Shown here piece after piece: positions 9,986 to 20,300 of a DNA stretch of 64,000 bases (its first letter is position 1; every line of letters begins with the position of its first letter). Location of the stretch: contig NC_086180.1 of the NCBI RefSeq assembly GCF_023053635.1, positions 596,001-660,000 on the forward strand, written 5' to 3'. Position numbers and translations under genes: made by a program. This stretch comes from Elgaria multicarinata webbii. Lineage: Eukaryota; Chordata; Lepidosauria; Squamata; Anguidae. The notes below the pieces were generated by a model. It was not told the origin of the DNA and ran no database searches. It worked only from the letters and a program-made list of their open reading frames with translations.

Positions 9986-11789
9986 GGAGGAGTCAGAGAA
10001 GCTTGGTAGGGAGACCACCAGCCTGGGGCTGACAGAAGGGGATGCAAGCAAAGGAACAGGACTGATGGGCGTCTGTATGTGCTGAGGCTGAGGCTCCAAA
10101 GGCCCAAGGAAAAGAATGACAAGGGGCTGAGGGGAGAAGGGGCACCGAGAGGGGTGGGGTTTGGGGAAATCTCACACAAGGCCCAAGGACATGGGAGATT
10201 GCATTGGCATGTGGGGGGGTGGGAGTGGGGGGGGGCAGCTGACCAAGAGGTTGGGTGGATCGTGGAAGAGCAGTGGGCTGAGAAGCCAGAGCCAGAGCTG
10301 GCAAAGGTGGAAGAGAAGCGAGCTGAGGAGGCACGCAACGCCAGCGGGGGGGGGGGGAGTCCCGGGGGGGGGGGTCCTGCCTGCCTGCCGGGACTTGTGC
10401 CACGATGACGGCAGAGTGGGGCCCCGGCTAAACAACGGGGCCAGTGAGAGTCCCAGCCCCAAAGCGGGGCGGCGGGAAAGGATGGCCATGAGCCAGCCCA
10501 GCAGACTGGAACTCAGCAGGCAGACCTCATCCCCCAAGCTCAACTCCCCCCGGCCCCCATCTTCCAGGGGATTTGGTGGTTAATGAGGATTATGCTCTTT
10601 GTGAAGGGAGGGGCGGTTAAACATGGAGAGGCAGACGCACGCAAAGGCCGCGGCCGGACACAACTGCCGCCCCCCCCCCGCTGCATAGCCCCCCACTATG
10701 AGCTGAGCTTGGGGCTCTGTGTGGCCGTGGTCTTTGGGGTTCACCTGGCTGCCCTCCAGTGGGTCTTGAACTTGCTGTTAGGGAAGACCAGCTGGCGTTC
10801 CCTCTTCCGGGATGCCTCACGGAACACGGGATGGGTCGTGTTTCTCCTCCTTTATTATTTCTAAATTTCACTTTCAGAACAAAGCAGGGCCTATTAGACC
10901 AACTTAACAAGGGCCCACGGCGCACAGTGCCACGCTCGGAGAGAAAGGGGGGAGGGGAAGGAAAGGGTCTCCAAAGAGGCTTCCCAAAACAGCTACTGCA
11001 GACGCCATGTTTCGGAAGCAGAAGAAAGAGCAAAGGAGGTGCTGTGTGCGGCGAAACTCTGCACTGGCAAGAGAGCGGGGGTGGGTGGGAGGGGAGAAGA
11101 TGGATGTGGGGTGAACCTGAACTCTATGCAAGATGCTCCCCTCCCCCCCAGTGATTGTGGTGGGGCCAGAGAGATGACCCAGCCCTCGTCCAGGCCCCGG
11201 GCCCTGTCACTGGAGCAATGGGGCCTCTGTCAGGGCGTTACATACAGCTGAGACAGTGGGGCAGCACTCGCCTGAACCCTGCTCTTGCTGTGGCCAACGA
11301 GGCTGAGTGGCAGGCAGCGGCTCTGGGTGCCTTCCACGTCACACAGCATGGCTTGGGACTGACTCCACTTCTGGAATTAGCATAGCGTTTCCATCCTGTC
11401 CAAGGTGGGCCTGAGGGAATTGGTGTTATGTCCACTCTGCCCCTGTTCAGCCACATTTCTGGCCTGGTTTGGCCCGCCGACAGGGGCATGTCTGGGGAAA
11501 TATCAGCACAGAGGGTCTTTGGTCAGACAGCCCATCTGGAGTACAGGATGGTCCCCTGAAGGTGGTGGGTGGGCAAAAGAAGAGAAGAAGGTTGCAAGTC
11601 TGGTCCTCACTCTTCAATGTAAAATGTACAAAACTCATATAACTCAAAGATTCTTCATTAGATTAAAAAAAGAAATGAAAGCTCAAATACATCCCTCACC
11701 AAACGGAATCCTAGGAACTAGCCGTGTCCTGAGTGAAACCACGTGTCCATCCAGCCCAGCATTGTCGACATGGGCTGTCTGGCAGCAGT
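9986..11789. other. Intergenic, GC-rich with poly-G runs
   Basis: Long G runs lie at about 10,218-10,230, 10,346-10,356 and 10,364-10,374. Open frames in this stretch are overlapping shadows without conserved motifs. No gene is supported. Confidence 0.5.
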
Positions 11790-11905
11790 GGCGTTCCAGG
11801 GCTGCAGGCAGGAATTTTCCCATCCCTACCTGGAGCTATTGCTGGAGATCGAACCTAGGTCTTCTGCATGCAGACAGGGGCTTGCATGCCGAATGTCATA
11901 CTGAT
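11790..11905 (-). repeat. tRNA-derived SINE fragment
   Basis: GGAGATCGAACCTAGGTCTTCTGCATGC is the reverse of a tRNA box-B region with the usual SINE continuation. It resembles 62,868-62,965. Confidence 0.5.
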
Positions 11906-12207
11906 CTGATCAATTGTCTTGATTTTATGATGGACAGAACTTCGAGGCTTTATCAGAGTGGAACAATGAAACCCACCCACCCACCCCCTCAACTTTGGGA
12001 GCCCTCCTGCAGCTCCCCTTTGCACATCCTCACCTTATCTTCTGAAAGAAACACAGCGGCCATTGCCCAGAGGAGGAAATGAGACTGACTGTTGAGCCCT
12101 AAGCATCTCCCTTCAGACCTTAAGTGCTGCTGAATTCACTGGGCCTTATTTCCAGTTGAGCATGCCGGGGGTTGCAGTAGCCTGAGAGAGTGGCTAGCCC
12201 CAGGGCG

Positions 12208-12535
12208 TCATAGCATCATAGAAGGGTTGGAAGGGGCCACTGAGGCCATCGAGTCCAACCCCCTGCTCCATGCCAGAATCCACCTGAAAGCATCCCTGAC
12301 ACAAAAAATCATAGAATCATAGAATAGCAGAGTTGGAAGGGGCCTACAAGGCCATCTAGTCCAACCCCCTGCTCAATGCAGGAATCCACCCTAAAGCATC
12401 CCTGACAGATGGTTGGCTGCCTCTTGAATGCCTCTAGTGTGGGAGAGCCCACAACCTCCCTAGGTAACTGATTCCACCATCGCACATGGCTCTGTCCAGC
12501 TGCCTCTTGAAGGCCTCCAGTGCCCATGACTTCTG
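12208..12535 (-). repeat. Two CR1 3' ends in series
   Basis: 12,208-12,300 and 12,308-12,535 both begin with the reverse CR1 tail (CATAGAATCATAGAA type) and CAGAGTTGGAAGGGGCC, so one CR1 end lies beside another. Confidence 0.85.
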
Positions 12536-12970
12536 GCCACCCTCCCAGCCTCTCCCACCTGCATCAGACCCTTTGGGGACAGTCTCCTGAATGGAGTGCA
12601 GGGCGCAGTGAGATGTAAAGCAGCCACGGCAGTTGGGCTCAGTGCTACAGCCGTCCCAGGAGAGACACCTTCCGAGGGCACGGGCACAAGGGCATGCCAG
12701 GCAGCACAGGGCAGCCCCAGCAAAGACAGACTCTAGTCCAGGAGAAATGTGCAATTAGTGGCATATTCGAAAGTACAAAAAGCCACAGATTCACGGTATC
12801 AGGAAATGATAGTTGTCCTGGGAAGCTTCAAAATCTTCTCCTTGGGAGAGTTAAAAGGAACAAGAGTCTGCCAGGGATGTCTTAGTCTGAGCTGAAATCA
12901 TCCAGATGCTGCCTGGCCCTGGGGATCCCCCCCTCCCTCCACACTCCCTCTCACACACAGGGCAGAGCCA
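12536..12970. other. Intergenic, nothing recognised
   Basis: No exon, repeat family or regulatory pattern identified. Confidence 0.5.
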
Positions 12971-13123
12971 GACTGAGGACATAGCTAGACCTAAGGTTTA
13001 TCTCTGGATCGTCCAGGGGTCAAACCTGTTCATCTAGGTGACACACAGGGGATCCAGTGCTCAGGCAGGGGCGAACCCTGGATGATCCCAGGATAAACCT
13101 TAGGTCTAGCTGTGGGCTCAGTC
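12971..13123. mobile_element. Palindromic MITE, family A (about 153 bp)
   Basis: Ends GACTGAGGACATAGCTAGAC and the inverse of TAGGTCTAGCTGTGGGCTCA form terminal inverted repeats of about 32 bases with a few mismatches. The interior has GGATCGTCCAGGGGT against CCTGGATGATCCCAGG, so most of the unit can fold on itself. It has no coding capacity; a DNA transposon superfamily was not assigned. Confidence 0.7.
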
Positions 13124-13798
13124 TCCCTTCCCAAGAATGCTCAAGCACGCTTTCTTATTGATATCCCTTTCTAGTCTTGGATGCCCCAAGTACAATTTGA
13201 ATTAAGCACTGAGAGGCCAAAATGCTCAAGCCACAGTGGCTCGTGTGTGGACTCACGACGCCCTTCGCTCGCTTTCCCTTCTTCAACAGTTACAGCAGGG
13301 GCAGAGGGGATTTTGGCTCTGAGGGAAAGGTGAAGGGACTTCCCAAGCCTGGCTCTGCAAAGATTTGCCCGGCTCCTATGTTTTGCAAACATTTTACACA
13401 CACACACACACACCCTGTTAGCTTCATGCATTTCTATAACGTTTTTGCCCCACGCAACACACTCAGGACAGTGTACATGCTACTTCCCCACCATAAGAGC
13501 TTCGGCTATTGGGCGGTATAGAAATGCAATAAATAAATAATCCATCCTTCCCATGGATCACCCTAAAAGTGACTCTGGGAGTGATTACCCTGAGCAAGTA
13601 AGGAAGGGCTATGGAGACCCCCAGGTGTGGACAGCGAGACCTCCCGCTGGTTCTTCATTAAGCCTCCCCAGGGCTACTTCAGTCTCTCTTGGAAAGCAGG
13701 GATCACAGACAGCCAAAGACATTTGGATGAGTGGAAAAACCTAAATCTCCTCCTTTCCATCATAAGGACATTTTTCTTCCGTGAGTCTCATTGGAATA
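13124..13798. other. Intergenic; (CA)n and an L2-type tail
   Basis: A (CA)n run lies at about 13,393-13,413. At 13,485-13,543 AGAGCTTCGGCTATTGGGCG and TAGAAATGCAATAAATAAAT form a plus-strand L2-type LINE 3' end. Confidence 0.5.
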
Positions 13799-13905
13799 AC
13801 GGAATCACAGAGTTGGGAAGGGTCTCAGAGACCACCTAGTCCACCCCCTTGCTCAATGCAGGCTCTGCAGGGCAGGGTGCAGCTGCAGCATCCTTAACAG
13901 AAACA
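13799..13905 (-). repeat. Diverged CR1 3' end
   Basis: GGAATCACAGAGTTGGGAAG, then CTAGTCCACCCCCTTGCTCAATGCAG: the reverse CR1 3' UTR, more diverged than the others. Confidence 0.6.
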
Positions 13906-14840
13906 TCACTGGAGTTGCACAATGTCCCTCGATCCCTTCCAGGATTGCTTGGAAGCAGGGGAATACACAGAGACGGTCACCTTGTCTCCTCTGGCTTTGG
14001 AGAGCAAGATGTGCTGTGAACATTTAAAACATACGCGTCTGTATCATCCATATGCAACAGAGGGGGCATTCTGGGTTGCAAGGGCAGGTGCATTTGGAAG
14101 AGAGCGCTTGCGTCTGGACATGCTTCTGAGGAGGCAGGTGCCCAGCTGTACAGCTCCAGCTTTGCCCCATAAACTGCACATTAAGGCCCTCCTCTGCCCC
14201 TGACTTGTGCAGGGGGCAACTGCTCACTCAGCTAAGGTGGTTCGAAGGCTGGCCCCATGTCACATGCTAAATGGGCGGCTTAGCTCAGATTAAAAGCAGC
14301 CAGCGCTTTCTTCTCCAGCTCCCCTTCCCGTGAGCTGCCACTCTGGGACCCATCAAGGGGGCGCACAGGAGGATGAAGCTGCGTCCCTCGCTTGCACAGC
14401 GTAAAAGCAGTGTGTGAGTGGTGGCGGCGGCACATGGCCAGGCCCCTGCTGCGGAACGCATCTCCCTCTCTGGTGCTGGGGCAGAGAAGGAGCCGAGAGT
14501 CAGCCCCGCCATTGGTGCCTTGAGCTGGCTTCTTTTATTTCCACCCAAGGACGGTGGCACCATCACCGCGGCATCTTCGTGTGTGAAGGCAGCTGGATCA
14601 GCACCGGGTGGTGGAGCCCCAATTGCACAATTCTTGCTGCAACCGGGCTCCGCCAGAGCAAGCCCCAGGCCTGGGTTGCCGGTCAAAGAACCGGGATGGA
14701 TTTATTTACATCAAGATGATTTAAATCCCTGATTTGCCACTATTAGGTCTTCACCTGTTTCTTAAGCCAGGGTGGAAATCTGATTACTAAAATGTGTGAA
14801 TTTACAGCTCGCTCCAGCAGTTTCCAGCGAGGAGGAGGAG
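13906..14840. other. Intergenic, nothing recognised
   Basis: No supported gene. The minus-strand open frame 14,285-14,686 has no recognisable family features. Confidence 0.5.
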
Positions 14841-14906
14841 GAGGAGGAGGGTGGTGGGTTGGACTCGATGGCCTTAGAGGCCCCTTCCAATTCAACGATG
14901 CCACGA
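14833..14906 (+). repeat. (GAG)n plus CR1 3' UTR scrap
   Basis: A GAG run at 14,831-14,850 leads into GGGTTGGACTCGATGGCCTTAGAGGCCCC, the terminal part of a CR1 3' UTR. Confidence 0.65.
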
Positions 14907-14984
14907 TATTCCCAGAGAGCGGTTCTGTTTACACCCAGGTGCCCGGAGAGGGTTTATTTGTAGCGAATCGGGAGGAAGCCGGGT

Positions 14985-15149
14985 CTCTCCCGTGGCGCCT
15001 TCGTCTCCTTCGCCCCGCCCCAGCTCAAGGGCCCTTTCGCTTATTTGTTGCATTTTTATCCCGCCCGATAGCCGAAGCTCTCCTGCCTCGCTGCCTCCAG
15101 CTCCGGCTCCACAGAAGCGCAGGCGGCTGCCGTTAGGACCGACGTCTGC

Positions 15150-15180
<31 letters not shown>

Positions 15181-15760
15181 TAGACCGGGGCTCCCGTTCG
15201 CGCTGCGCCCCCTGCGGGCCTCGGGGAGGATAGCAGGCCTCCCGGGAGCCCCGTCACGTGAGCCGTGGCCGCGCCCCCATTGGCCGCTCCGTCGCCCAGG
15301 CTCCGCGGCTCCGCTCGACGCGCCGAAGGGCCCCCGGGGCGACCGGGGTGGGGGGCAGCGGAGGCCCGGCCCCTGGCGCTGGCTTGGTCCCGCCCACACG
15401 GTAGGATGCGAAGGACGGAGGGCGGGCGTGAGTAGCCGCCGGCTCGGCCGTTCTCGTTACCATGGCGATGGGCAGCCCCCCCGGCCGTGCACGTGTGAAC
15501 GCCGCCAGCCCGCGTGTCAGCCCCGCCAAGCGCCGCGCAGCTCGGCCCGGCCTCCGCCGTTTGCGGCGCGGAGTGGCGGAGGCGCCTCGCGGCTGTACGG
15601 CTCGGGGGCGGAACGGGGCGGCCCCCAGATCGGCGAGGCTTCCCGGGGGCCGGGAGGGAAGGGATGTGCCGCGCTCCACAGGGCGCCACCGCACGTGGCG
15701 CTTGGAAGGCGTGCGGCGCTCCCTGCAAGTAGAAAGCCAGCCCCTCGGGGACCGAGTCCC
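14985..15760. promoter_or_regulatory. CpG island upstream of CCDC142
   Basis: CpG dinucleotides are dense across this stretch, with GC boxes such as GGGGCGG near 15,605 and GGCGTGAGT near 15,425. A (CTG)n run lies at 15,147-15,173. A Kozak-like ATG at 15,462 (TTACCATGG) starts a long open frame, but no convincing donor follows. This is the most probable promoter of CCDC142, although the first exon was not resolved. An L2-type tail remnant sits at about 15,040-15,080. Confidence 0.6.
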
Positions 15761-15898
15761 AGCCAGGCTGCTTCCCATGGAGCTGGCTTTCGGCTGGCAG
15801 GGCCTTTCTCACGTGCGGAGCTTTGAAACGCGTTACATCCTTCCCCCCCAGCTGCAGGCTGGAATCGGATCGCTCACCCTGCCCCCACGGGGTGCCTC

Positions 15899-15960
15899 GG
15901 ACTTCAACTCCCATCATCCCCGCCAGCATGCTGGGAGTTGTAGTCCAAAACATCTGTCTG
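15899..15960. mobile_element. Palindromic MITE fragment, family B
   Basis: ACTTCAACTCCCATCATCCC pairs with GCTGGGAGTTGTAGTCCAAA. This hairpin unit is widespread in reptile genomes. Related copies lie at 20,135-20,226 and 49,225-49,290. Confidence 0.55.
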
Positions 15961-16488
15961 GCACCAGGCGCAGTGGAGGCTGGCATCGTTCATTTGGCCA
16001 TTGGCAGGGGCGGGCGGGAGCTTTCTGAACACCCCGGGGAGAGGGGAGCTGCGGTTCAGCCAAGCACAACAGCCCCAGGAGGTAGGCCGGCTAGACTGGC
16101 ACCCAGTGAATTTCAGGGCAACCTGGGGTTTGCCACCTCCAAGGCCACGAGTCCACCTTGCCCCTCCGCGTGTGTGCAAAATCGAGTTCCAAAAGGGGCT
16201 GGGTGGACTTCAGGGTCTTTGTGATGCCTTTCGGAGCCAAAGCTGGAGGGGGAAACGGCGGTCGGTGAAGTGCCGCGATTGCCAAGATGGCTCCGCTCAT
16301 CCGCTTCCAGCCACCAGTGGCCTGATCCACCCAGCGCGCAGTGCCTGCCTCCTCACGGTCCCCGGAAGCATTCCTGGTTTCCAGGGCCGTCAGGTGGATT
16401 GGCCCAGCAAGGCGTCTACTCCTGCGCTTAGAGGAGAGCGTGGGGGCGGGGCGGGGGGCATTTGGTTGCTGACCCTTCTGCCTTGCAG

Positions 16489-16651
16489 GTGATCGAGGCG
16501 GAGGCCGTCGGCTTGAACGCCATCTTCATCCTCCTCATGTCCCGCGTATCCCAGGTCTCAGGAGCCATCTTGCCACCGCTCAGTTCCCTGGTGGGGTCCA
16601 GAAAGGTGTCACCAGTTGACGGAGGGGAGCACCTGGAGGCCGCTGACACAG
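16489..16651 (+). CDS. Candidate 5' coding exon of CCDC142
   Basis: A good acceptor (CCCTTCTGCCTTGCAG) and donor (ACACAG before GTAGGT) bound a 163-base open segment encoding VIEAEAVGLNAIFILLMSRV and about 34 more residues. It starts in phase 0 and ends in phase 1, which fits the CCDC142 exon at 17,353 (GCC codon across the junction). No match to the human N-terminus is remembered, and the agreement of phase has a one in three chance. It could also be non-coding leader. Confidence 0.4.
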
Positions 16652-16889
16652 GTAGGTGGGGACTTTGGCCGAAGAGCTTTGGAGGGACACGTGGGCACCG
16701 TGCTGCCAGTGTCACCTTGCTGCTTCTCTTCCCCCCTGCCCCCGCCCCCCCTCCCCCAACAACACACAGACACCGTCCAAGATGCAGCAGGCAGGATCTG
16801 CGATTCACAAAGGGTGCAGCTCTGCATGGCTGCTAGTCCCGACGGCTGTGTACGGCCTACAGTAAAATCCTAGGCAGGTTGCCTCTCTG

Positions 16890-17000
16890 TGAGACCGGTT
16901 GCTGGGGAACATGAGTGGGAGGGTGAGGCGGCACTCTGGTAACAGCACGCTGGCCTAGAGAGGCCCCGGGTCCGATCCAAGTATCAGGGCTCTGCTTATG
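16890..17000 (+). repeat. LINE-tail scrap and tRNA-derived SINE
   Basis: GGTTGCTGGGGAACATGAGTGG is a piece of the CR1/L3-like tail. It is followed by GGGTCCGATCC, a box-B-like SINE sequence. Confidence 0.4.
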
Positions 17001-17310
17001 CTCAGAGGGCCGGCAGCCTCCCGGTCACCCTCCTCGTCCCAGTGGGACTCAGCTCTTCCGCCTTGCCTGCCCTGCAGCGTCTCCACCAGATAAGCGCTTC
17101 AGGAAGGACGGGGGACCAGCAGCCAACCTTCCAGCTGGGTTGGCCGGAGGCTGCTGGAGATCCCGTAATGGCATTTGCATCACGGTCGAGCAACCTAATC
17201 CCTGGCATTAGCGGCAGGCCGTGGGCAGCCAAGGTCCCAGCAGGAGCAGCGGGGGTGACTGACCTTCTAGCAGCCCTTGGCAAAGGAGGGCCTTGTCACT
17301 GGGGGCACCA

Positions 17311-17313
17311 ACC

Positions 17314-17342
<29 letters not shown>
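17311..17342. repeat. (CCTG)n microsatellite at the CCDC142 acceptor
   Basis: Seven to eight CCTG copies form the pyrimidine-rich tract just before the TTCTGCAG acceptor of the main CCDC142 exon. Confidence 0.8.
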
Positions 17343-17344
<2 letters not shown>

Positions 17345-17366
17345 TTCTGCAGCCTCGAGCCCTCGG

Positions 17367-20300
17367 ATGACGCTGGCCAAGCCCTTCCACAAAGCAGAAG
17401 CTCTCTTGCGCCATTGCATCAACCCTAGCCTGTGGCGCCTGCTTCCGCCCCGCACCGGCGAAAGCGCCTATGATAGCGAGGAAGAGGAAGAGGACTCCCC
17501 TGGCGGCCTGACCCGCCTCGCCGTGGTGGAGCGCAGCTTCTTGGGCCTGAGCCGCTGCCTGTGCGTGCAGGAAAACCCCCGTACGGAGACCTTCCAGGGC
17601 CGCGTGCGCCCAGCCACCCCCGACACCACCCAGGGCGCCTTCTCCTACCACGCGGCTCGCAGCACTGTGGCCCGTCAGTGTGCCACGCTGCACGCCTTGC
17701 TGCAGCACCGCCACCACTTGCGCCTCTCGCGCCACTACAGCCGCCGCCTCAAGGCCGCTTCAGACTTTGTGCGCCACCTGGCGACCGCCGAGCGCTGCCT
17801 GCTGCTGCCTGTGGGCAGGCACAACGCCACCTCGGGCCGCCTGCTGCGGGGGCTGTGCGAGGAGATGCGCACCCACGCCTGCCACTGGGACGGGCTGCAG
17901 CAACACATCCGCAGCGACCCCTGGCTGCGGCCCAGGCTGCTGCAGCGGCGCGAAGCGGTGCAGCGCATGAAGCAGTCCCTCTCCTTGCTGGCCCTGCACG
18001 CGGTTTGCCTGCTGGAGCGTTGCGTGGAGGCCGTGCTGCGCAGCTTGGCCCAGGGCCCCCCCGCGCACCCCGCCCTGCTCTCCGACTTCTGCCAGGGACT
18101 GGAGATCTACAACCAGGTGGTGAGCGGCCAGGCCCTGCAGCAGGCCTTTGCGGAGCTCCAGGCATCACCAGGGGCCAAGGCCGGTCTGCACAGTGCGCCG
18201 GGCAGCTCCCACGCCTTCCCCGTGGAGCGGGTGCTGGGCATCGTGGCGGAAGAGAGGGGCCGACTGGCGGCCCAGAGGCTCCTCCAGCTCATCCTCCGGG
18301 TCGGGGCTGGCGCCTGGGGCCCAGGGCCTTGGGAGAGCAGTGCTGAGTCCTGGCTCCTGGCTGGGCCCCCCCAGATACCTCAGGCGGGCGAGGGCCTCCT
18401 CAGCCTCTCCGCGGAGCTGCGGTCCTTGTGCCAAGAGGAAGAAGAGGCGATGCTACTCCTGCTGCGGGAGCTGGTGGCCTCCACCGACAGCCTGTGGCAT
18501 CACATCCTCCACCGGCCCAGGCAGGAGAAGCCCCTGGAGCACCTGGAGCCTCCCGGAGGGGCTGACTCCGTGTCCCTGCTCGGCTGGAAGTCTGTGCGCT
18601 GGCTGGACGCGTCTTTCGCGGAGGCCGCTGGAGCGCTGTACGCGCAATACCGCCCGCTCCTCTGGAGGGCTGCCGCAGCCGCCTTGGCCCACCTGCTGGA
18701 GCTCCATTCCACCCTGGCTCCGTTTCACGAAGGGGTGGGTGCTGCTCTGGGCCAGCAGCTGAGCAGTGCCCTGGCCCAGGGTAAGTGGGGCGTGGCGGGG
18801 GGGGGAGATCTGGGGGGCTCCTTCTCATCTAGGCGCAGCTAGGCCTTTGGCCCTCTCCTGGGCGCTCACGTGTGTCCCTGTCTGCTTGCAGCGTGCGTGC
18901 CCCAAGAGAGCGCGGAGGAGCTGAGCTGCCTGGCGCTGCGCCTGCTCGTGCGCGATGTCCTCCGGCACTGGGACCAAGGTAGCGCACGGGAGGGGGGCAG
19001 GGGGGGCGTGGGCGCTCTGAGGGTCACAAGGGAAGCCGAGGGTGGGGTTGTGGTGGCAAAGGGGCCGTGGGGAGGAGGCCGCCACCCCTCGGTCCTGCCC
19101 CCCGTCTGGTGCCAGCAGTGTTCCCAGTCGGGGGCGGGGGGGGGGGCGTTTGGGGGCAGCTTCTACCACCCAGCCCAAGGGGTCTCGCTTCCCTCCTGAG
19201 CCAGGTTTCTGCCATGCGCTGGGCTCCAGCCTCGCGGACAAATGCTCAGCCCAGCCCTCCCAGGCCACAGATGCCGCCTGCAGCCGCACAGCCCAGTGCT
19301 TGCAGAGCCTCTACCCGCCCTTGGCCTTCGGCCTGCGGTGCCTGGACGCCCAGCCTGTGGGGAGCACAGGTGAGTGGGGCAGCGGGGAGCATGGGCCGCT
19401 GTTCCGGGGGTGGGTGGTGGTCCCTGGACTGACTGGCTTCCTTTTCTTGCAGCTGGGCCCCGCGGCCCCGCAGGCCTCCACCAGGAGCTGCTGTCCCTCT
19501 TGGCGGCCACCAGCCACGCCTCCTGCTACTGGACCATGAGCAGGGCCTACCAGTACTTGGCTTCCTGGTCGCTCAGCCAGTTCCTGCTTGTGACGCAGGG
19601 AGACTTGCCGGCAAGTAGCTGAACCAGGGAGCAGAGCTGCCCGCTGCCCCCTAGTGCAGAGCAGAGAAGGTGGCCGGCAACCCCCCCCCCCCCCCCCGCA
19701 GCCCATCCGGTCGGTGGGTGGGGAATGGGATTCCTTCCGAGTCCAATCCGGCCCGGAGTGTGGGCCAGAGTCATCTGCCCAGGAGCCCTCCCAAGAGACA
19801 GCAGGTCACAAGGCCCCCAGTCAGACAGCAGCTGCTCTTGATGTCCCAAGGAAGGAGGAGGCCTCCTGTGAGGCAAGGAGGGAGGGCCTGCCCCAGAGCT
19901 GCCATCCCCCACCCACCCCCCGCTCCTTGAGGACATCAGCTTCTTTCTACAGCTGCTGAAGGCCGAGACAGACAGGATGTCTTCGCTGGTAACCACGGCC
20001 TTCTCCAAGGGCAGGAGGGAGCAGGACGCCCTCGTCTCTCATCCAGCACAGGTGCTGAGCCTGCAAATCCACTCCACAGCCGCCAGCATCCAAGTAAGTA
20101 CTGAAGCCTTTGGGAGCAGGGGAGGGAGCCTGTGGCCCTCCAGATTTGATTGGGACTACAGTGCCCATTATCCCTAGCCCTGCTAATGGGGCTGATGGTG
20201 ATTTTAGTCCAACAACATCTGGAGAGCCAGAGTTTCCTCTGGAGCAAGACCCCCCGCTGCCTCAGCCTCCCCACTTCCCCGGTTGTGTTAGCAGTGGCGA

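Noticed and set aside
14892-15986. 364-residue minus-strand open frame at the CCDC142 CpG island
   Set aside because: Same GC bias; it crosses a (CTG)n run and a MITE, with no family motif.
17561-18346. 261-residue plus-strand frame overlapping the main CCDC142 exon
   Set aside because: Shadow of CCDC142 in another frame, Pro/Arg/Ala-rich without conserved words.
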